Under the pieces are notes generated by a model. That model made no database searches. It saw only the letters and a list, made by a program, of their open reading frames with translations, and was not told the origin of the DNA. The position numbers and the translations under genes are program-made. From the NCBI RefSeq assembly GCF_008632125.1, contig NZ_VWRN01000073.1, positions 33,256 to 97,255 on the forward strand: 64,000 bases of DNA. Reading direction: 5' to 3'. The DNA comes from Cupriavidus cauae (GTDB lineage Bacteria; Pseudomonadota; Gammaproteobacteria; Burkholderiales; Burkholderiaceae). The stretch's first letter is position 1. Each line of letters begins with the position of its first letter. This document shows positions 59,790 to 64,000 of the stretch, one piece after another.

Positions 59790-61715
59790 TCACACCCTCG
59801 CGGTACGTTGCGATCGCAAGTTATAGGTCACGCTGGCAACGATGATGAGGAGAATAGCCACTTGCGCGGCAATGGTTTGCACAGAGGGGTAAACGCCCAA
59901 GACATCGATACGCGGCATAGAGAGCGGCGTCACTTGCAACAGGCCAACTTTCTGCAGTGCCGCCACGCCCTTGCCAATCAGGACCACGGCAAGCACGCCA
60001 ACCAAGGCGGAGCTGAACGCGAAAAATTGTCGAATCGGCAAACGCGCCGTCGATCGCAGGAGCAGAAACGCAATCACTGCCAGCACAGCAATACCGCAAC
60101 CGAGTCCCGCGAGCATGTAGGCACCGTTGCCATCGGACCACAGGGCCGCGTAGAAGAGCACGGTCTCAAATACTTCCCGGTAGACCGTGACGAACGATAG
60201 CAGGAAGAGCATAAACGCCGATTTCCTGTTCAATGCCGACGACAGCTTTTCCTTCACGTACGATTGCCAGCGTCCCGCCAGACTCTTCTGGTGCATCCAC
60301 ATGCCGACGCCGAGTAGGACGACCGCCGCGAAGACCGCGGAGAAGCCTTCGGTCATTTCGCGACTAGCGCCGCTCAGATCAACGACGTAGGTAGCTACCG
60401 CCCACGTCAATCCACCGGCTCCCAGCGCAGTGACCCAACCCGCGTGAACGTAGGGAAGGACGTCAGTGCGATTGGCCTTCTTGAGGAACGCCAGCATGGC
60501 TACGACTACCAACAGCGCTTCAAGCCCTTCACGAAGCAGGATCGTAAAGGCGCCAAGGAAGGTCGAGAATGCGTCATTGGCGCCTGCGAGCGCTTCCTGC
60601 GCCTCGTCCAGCCTTGACTGCAGTTGCGCTGCGATGTCATGCGCGCGCTCTGCCTGGCCATTCGCGACGGCATTTCGATAGAGTCCCATCGTCTTCTCGA
60701 TGTCCAGGAAGAGAGCCTGGTTCTTGGCAGCCAACGCAGGCTCAACTGGTTCGAACCCATCAAGATATGCGGACAAAGCCAGTTGCGATGCGGCCCGCGT
60801 GTCTCCCTTGTCAAGCGCAGTGACACTTTCCTTCAGCTTTTCCTTGGCGATTGAGAGACTATCGGTGGTCGATGCGGCCAGTACGTCCGGTGAGCTTCGC
60901 AGGTATGCAAGACCATCACGAGAGGTCTGTGCACCCACGAATTTAGCAAGTGCCGCCTCCGAGGTCTGGCTAAGCTTGTCGAGCGTGGGAACCGCCGCGC
61001 GCAGCCCCGGTTCAGCAGTCCAAAGCTTGGCGCCCGCCTGGCGGTCAGTATCTGAATAAGACAGCGTCGAAGCAAAATAGGCCAGAGCCCATCGGTCGTC
61101 TTCGGAGAGATGGGCAAAGCCCGGCATCGATGTTCCCTCCACGCCGCGCGTGATGATCTGTTGCAAGGCAAAGACGCTGCGTTCCTGCGCGCGCGCGTGG
61201 TCGGCCAGCGCAATCGGGGGCGGGTTGAGTTTCGCTGCGAGGGGGCCGTCCGCGTTACCGGATACGCCGTGGCAGGACGCACAATGGCTTTGATAGAGCT
61301 TCGCCCCGTTCTGCAAATCAGGCGCCTTGCTTGGTGCCATAGGAACCGGATAGGCTGTGAGGACGCCGCTGGCCAACTTCCGAGCCAGTTCGGCGACAGT
61401 TTCTGGCGAGGCCTTCGCTGCGATGGACAAACGCAATGCGCCAGCTTCCTTGCCTAGTTGTTCGGAGGCGGGTCCTGGCGGCAATTCGCCTAGCTGTCGC
61501 GCGACCGTCTGCGCGAACTCTTGCATCTCGGCATATTCAGCCTCATTGGTGATGCGGCCATCGTTGACTGAACCGCCATAGTCAACGGCAAGGTAGTCCA
61601 GCAATTGCCAGACTTGCTTGGCCTTGTCTTGCGTGGATAGAGGCTCGGCCAAAGCCGTCGAGACGGATAGCGCCAAGGAGACTAGAACGAGGGAGAGGAT
61701 GCGCAGGGCTTGCAT
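59790..61715 (-). CDS. pbrT: PbrT-like cytochrome c/FTR1 permease
   Basis: 641 aa from the ATG at 61713-61715. Signal peptide MQALRILSLVLVSLALSVSTALA. A periplasmic cytochrome c part has heme motif CASCH (about 193-197) with Met ligand region GTSMPGFAHLS. The C-terminal FTR1 permease contains REGLEALLVVVAMLAFLK and YREVFETVLFYAAL (RExxE metal motifs) over seven TM helices. This fusion is the build of PbrT, the Pb(II) uptake protein of the pbr locus. A lead role is supported by the PbrR-type operator and PAP2 gene next to it; iron uptake is the alternative. Confidence 0.85.
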   Translation of the reverse strand: MQALRILSLVLVSLALSVSTALAEPLSTQDKAKQVWQLLDYLAVDYGGSVNDGRITNEAEYAEMQEFAQTVARQLGELPPGPASEQLGKEAGALRLSIAAKASPETVAELARKLASGVLTAYPVPMAPSKAPDLQNGAKLYQSHCASCHGVSGNADGPLAAKLNPPPIALADHARAQERSVFALQQIITRGVEGTSMPGFAHLSEDDRWALAYFASTLSYSDTDRQAGAKLWTAEPGLRAAVPTLDKLSQTSEAALAKFVGAQTSRDGLAYLRSSPDVLAASTTDSLSIAKEKLKESVTALDKGDTRAASQLALSAYLDGFEPVEPALAAKNQALFLDIEKTMGLYRNAVANGQAERAHDIAAQLQSRLDEAQEALAGANDAFSTFLGAFTILLREGLEALLVVVAMLAFLKKANRTDVLPYVHAGWVTALGAGGLTWAVATYVVDLSGASREMTEGFSAVFAAVVLLGVGMWMHQKSLAGRWQSYVKEKLSSALNRKSAFMLFLLSFVTVYREVFETVLFYAALWSDGNGAYMLAGLGCGIAVLAVIAFLLLRSTARLPIRQFFAFSSALVGVLAVVLIGKGVAALQKVGLLQVTPLSMPRIDVLGVYPSVQTIAAQVAILLIIVASVTYNLRSQRTARV

Positions 61716-62132
61716 GAGGAACACGCCGGGCGGGCGGCAGTTTTCGCGGACAAATGCGAATGATTGTAATTCATATCGTTTGCGCGAGCGACCCATCTTG
61801 GTGATGGAAGTATGGGGAATCGCGCTTGACTCTATAGCCGCTAGAGGGCGTAGAAATAACAACGTTAGTCAATACTGGCGACCTACTTTGAGTCAGCGCA
61901 ACACAAACCGATGGGGACTTCCGGCGGATTGCTCGTATGGGGTCGAGCCAAGTGCAGCCGCGTGCAAGATGCGGGAGGGTGCAATGCGCTTACGTGAGGT
62001 GCGCACAACTTCGGGCGACCCTCCGCCTCGGCTTTCAGGCGTTCGCACGATTGCGAACAATAGAACCCAACGCTCCCATATCGCGAGTCCTTACCGTATG
62101 GTGGGATGCGAGGGGCGGAGGATGGTGATCCG
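61716..62132. other. Intergenic region, site of probable pbrR/pbrA loss
   Basis: 417 bp with no gene seen. It holds a PbrR-type operator-promoter (61826-61856) but no merR-family gene to its left and no P-type ATPase gene to its right, where pbrR and pbrA stand in the classical locus. Confidence 0.5.
61826..61856 (+). promoter_or_regulatory. PbrR/MerR-type operator-promoter
   Basis: -35 TTGACT (61826-61831) and a -10-like TAGAAA (61851-61856) are separated by 19 bp, the overlong spacer of MerR-family promoters. The spacer holds the dyad CTCTA-tagccgc-TAGAG (61830-61846). It closely resembles the remembered pbrA promoter of C. metallidurans. It is directed towards the PAP2 gene. Confidence 0.65.
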
Positions 62133-62705
62133 ATGAGTTGGGCACTTGTTCTCTACGACTGGAGCGGCTGGAATCGAGAGATCTTCCTACTGGTCAATGA
62201 AGGCACGCCGGCAATGTTCTTGCCTTTGGCCAAGCTGTTTAGCTACCTATTGGGCAACTATTGGACCGCGCCTGTTGTCATGGGAGGCTTTTGGGTCTGG
62301 TCAAGAACAACCTCGGATGTAGATCGTTCGTTGGAGCTACAGGCTCACTTGGCACGATTTGTAGTCGCATTCGGTATGGCATTTGCTGTAGTTGGAGCAT
62401 CAAAGTTTCTCTTCGATTTCCCGCGGCCGGCTGCCGTGTTCGGTCACCTGTGGCATTCAATCGGTTCAATTGAGACGCACTACAGTCTTCCGAGTGGACA
62501 TTCCACGTACGCCGCTCTGGTTGCTGGTGGGTTATGGCCAATGGTCCGCGCCCACTGGCGACCGGCTCTACTTACCTATGTCGCGCTAGTCGGCTGGTCA
62601 CGTTTGGCCACAGGGATGCACTTCCCGGCGGACGTCTTGGCGGGCTGGTTAGTAGCGCTCGGCAGTTTGGCTCTTTCGAGCCGGTTATTGAAGGGGGCTG
62701 CTTAA
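62133..62705 (+). CDS. pbrB: PAP2-family phosphatase (PbrB-like)
   Basis: A 190-aa membrane phosphatase with the three-part PAP2 signature: KFLFDFPRP, LPSGHSTYAALVAG and GWSRLATGMHFPADVLAG. It has five to six TM helices. In the pbr system PbrB is an undecaprenyl-pyrophosphate phosphatase that releases phosphate in the periplasm, precipitating Pb2+ exported by PbrA. It is the first gene after the PbrR-type operator; pbrA, normally in between, is absent. The symbol is by analogy. The housekeeping BcrC/UppP role is the alternative. Confidence 0.8.
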   Translation: MSWALVLYDWSGWNREIFLLVNEGTPAMFLPLAKLFSYLLGNYWTAPVVMGGFWVWSRTTSDVDRSLELQAHLARFVVAFGMAFAVVGASKFLFDFPRPAAVFGHLWHSIGSIETHYSLPSGHSTYAALVAGGLWPMVRAHWRPALLTYVALVGWSRLATGMHFPADVLAGWLVALGSLALSSRLLKGAA

Positions 62706-62751
62706 CGTACCAAGGATCGTCGTGCCGGGGTAACAGGCGAGGAGTGCAACC

Positions 62752-63231
62752 ATGCCATGGAGTCTGCAACAACGTCGCATCGTACGCGATTCGATGCTTG
62801 CCTGCTTAGTTTGCGCGGTAGTTCTTGGCGCGGGTTATATCTGGCTTCCCCCCGCTCTGTTCGGCCTCGATGGACAGCTTGGTATTGGCGACCGTGTCGC
62901 GTTTGCGCTCAAGGCCGATCTCCCTGTTTTCCTATGGTTAGCAGATTGCGTGAGAGCCGTAAGCAAGGGACGCTTTTTATCGCAAGCCGATATCCAGGGC
63001 TCGGCGTTTTCGCGTCCTAGTCCCGCTATTGAGCTGCGCGTGGCGGTGCTACAGAACTCGCTCGAACAGACCGTACTGGCGGTAGGCGCGCATTTGATTC
63101 TTGCGACAGTGCTGTATGGCGCCGAACTTAGGCTGATGCCGATTCTGGTGAGCTTGTATCTGCTCGGTCGTATCACGTTCGCGGTTGGCTATGCGCGGCA
63201 TCCTACCGGTCGGCTTTTGGGATGGCGATGA
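62752..63231 (+). CDS. MAPEG-family membrane protein
   Basis: A 159-aa protein with four TM helices. The C-terminal half has the MAPEG pattern: ELRVAVLQNSLEQTVLAVGAHLILATVLYG (two blocks) and LLGRITFAVGYARHPTGRLLG. Bacterial MAPEG proteins are related to microsomal glutathione transferases, though many lack a known reaction. It follows the PAP2 gene by 46 bp on the same strand, probably as one transcript. Signal peptidase pbrC, the usual third gene of a pbr locus, is not present. Confidence 0.8.
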   Translation: MPWSLQQRRIVRDSMLACLVCAVVLGAGYIWLPPALFGLDGQLGIGDRVAFALKADLPVFLWLADCVRAVSKGRFLSQADIQGSAFSRPSPAIELRVAVLQNSLEQTVLAVGAHLILATVLYGAELRLMPILVSLYLLGRITFAVGYARHPTGRLLGWR

Positions 63232-63275
63232 CTGGGATTTCGACCGTTGTGGTGCCTACACGCTTGCGGTGGCTC

Positions 63276-63560
63276 TCATTCTCTCGGGGCGCTGAAGGAG
63301 GGGGGCCGTTTCATCGGACAGATCAGGCCCCTGCCTCGCGTTCGACCGTGGCATGCATGCCGTAACGGATTTGGTAGACGGTATTGCACCTCCAGCCGGC
63401 GGTTCATCAGGTCAAAGTCGAGTCGTTCTATCCCCTCCACCTTGCCCAGGCGCTTGCGAATCAGGGCTTCCTCGGTGGGGCAGTCCATGTTGGTGATCAG
63501 GAACTGCGTGGTGTTGCCCGTGGCTGCAGGGACGAGCGAGATGGCAGTGCCGCAGGGACC
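63276..63560 (-). pseudogene. HMA-domain fragment of a heavy-metal ATPase
   Basis: The open frame contains QFLITNMDCPTEEALIRKRLG then KVEGIERLDFDLMNRRLEVQ, an N-terminal metal-binding HMA domain of the MDCPTEE type typical of Zn/Cd/Pb ATPases such as PbrA/CadA. Upstream it meets TGA (63561-63563). Downstream the frame loses similarity after about VQYRL and ends. No ATPase body is present. It is possibly the displaced relic of the missing pbrA, on the opposite strand. Confidence 0.65.
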
Positions 63561-63723
63561 TCAGCCGGCCTCGATGGAATGAACCCAGCATTGCACCATG
63601 TCAGACAAAGTGGATGATGCTTCTATGCCTTGAAGGGTCACATCGCGTGAGTGAACATGAATTACCTACAGAGCGGGGCCAAGCATCTCCGCGCAGCCTG
63701 CTGCGACCTCCCATGAAGGTTTC

Positions 63724-63875
63724 CTACTTGCTGCTGGCGTCCAGCGCTTTCATGACGTCTTCAGTGATGTCAATGCGCGGATTCACATAGACTGCCTGTA
63801 TGACAAGGTCGTACCCGCGCTGCTCGGCAAGCTGGCGAATCGCCTGCTGGGCGCGCTCTTGCACCCGTGCCAGTT
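63724..63875 (-). pseudogene. Skp/OmpH-family chaperone, 3' fragment
   Basis: The last about 49 codons of an OmpH/Skp-like periplasmic chaperone: ARVQERAQQAIRQLAEQRGY, DLVIQAVYVNPRIDITEDV, MKALDASSK. The frame enters the IS3-type terminal repeat at 63876, so the gene was cut by the insertion. It belongs to the outer-membrane biogenesis (bamA-skp-lpxD) region in normal genomes. Confidence 0.65.
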
Positions 63876-64000
63876 TGAATCGCCCCGGTTTTCGCGGAGG
63901 CTGTTTGGTTAAAGTAAAACGGCCTCGTCGGCGGTTTTGCCGAGTTGGTTGTAGTAGTTTGCCTCAGCCTCGGCGGGCGGGATATAGCCGATGGATGAGT
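63876..64000 (-). mobile_element. IS3-family element, right end with OrfB C-terminus
   Basis: The terminal repeat begins tgaatcgccccggttttcg (63876-63903). Inside it, minus-strand codons from 63999 to the stop at 63909-63911 read SSIGYIPPAEAEANYYNQLG then KTADEAVLL, the C-terminus of an IS3-family OrfB (rve integrase). The element continues past the window edge. Confidence 0.75.

Overview
The window reads as DNA of a metal-resistant beta-proteobacterium of the Cupriavidus/Ralstonia type (order Burkholderiales). The reasons are high GC, several Bug-type (TctC) solute-binding proteins, a Burkholderiales trimeric porin, and a czc cluster whose gene order and protein lengths match the classical Cupriavidus metallidurans locus as I remember it. 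No rRNA or tRNA gene, CRISPR array or replication origin was recognised.

Layout. (1) 1-22.6 kb is chromosome- or chromid-like metabolic DNA. It holds an AraC-type regulator and a divergent orphan sensor kinase, a luciferase-like oxidoreductase, a diacylglycerol-kinase-like/phosphoesterase pair, an alpha/beta hydrolase, a Bug protein and a zinc-type dehydrogenase. A CoA-thioester catabolic gene set follows: LacI regulator, SDR, enoyl-CoA hydratase, thiolase-like protein + DUF35, Bug protein, and a divergent IclR regulator leading acyl-CoA dehydrogenase, ADP-forming acyl-CoA synthetase, CoA-transferase and two nitronate-monooxygenase-like enzymes. (2) At about 22.7 kb a dif-like site and a direct repeat mark the switch to a mosaic mobile island. 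(3) 23-32.3 kb has two near-identical tyrosine recombinases (the second lacking its 5' end) bracketing a decayed copper locus: copRS intact, copA reduced to its Tat leader, and an intact cytosolic copper-storage protein. A Tn3-type terminal repeat cuts a FAD oxidoreductase. (4) 32.4-38.2 kb carries a YHYH peptide, an MscS channel, an amber-interrupted LuxR-type regulator, an arnT-gtrA-gtrB-like operon and a zinc-ribbon protein. (5) 38.3-55.6 kb is the czc island: a P1B-4 ATPase (czcP-like), a lone flgB-like gene, a porin, a repeat peptide, czcE, czcSR, czcD, czcABC, czcI, czcN and an mgtC-like gene. (6) 55.7-59.6 kb has a second Tn3-type terminal repeat capping a truncated PIN-like gene, then a KfrA-like/tyrosine-recombinase pair lying against a doxX remnant. 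(7) 59.8-64 kb is a partly deleted lead-resistance locus: pbrT, a PbrR-type operator, a PAP2 phosphatase (pbrB-like) and a MAPEG protein, then HMA and Skp remnants and the end of an IS3-family element at the window edge.

How it works together. CzcCBA exports Zn/Co/Cd from the periplasm across the outer membrane. CzcD and the P1B-4 ATPase feed it from the cytoplasm. CzcRS senses metal, CzcE and CzcI are periplasmic accessories, and the Csp protein stores copper. Six genes in the island share a promoter plan not explained by gene annotation alone: two GTAAT-like pentamers 11 bp apart, followed 22-23 bp later by a -10 hexamer of TA-rich type. This looks like one regulon, presumably under CzcR and/or CopR.
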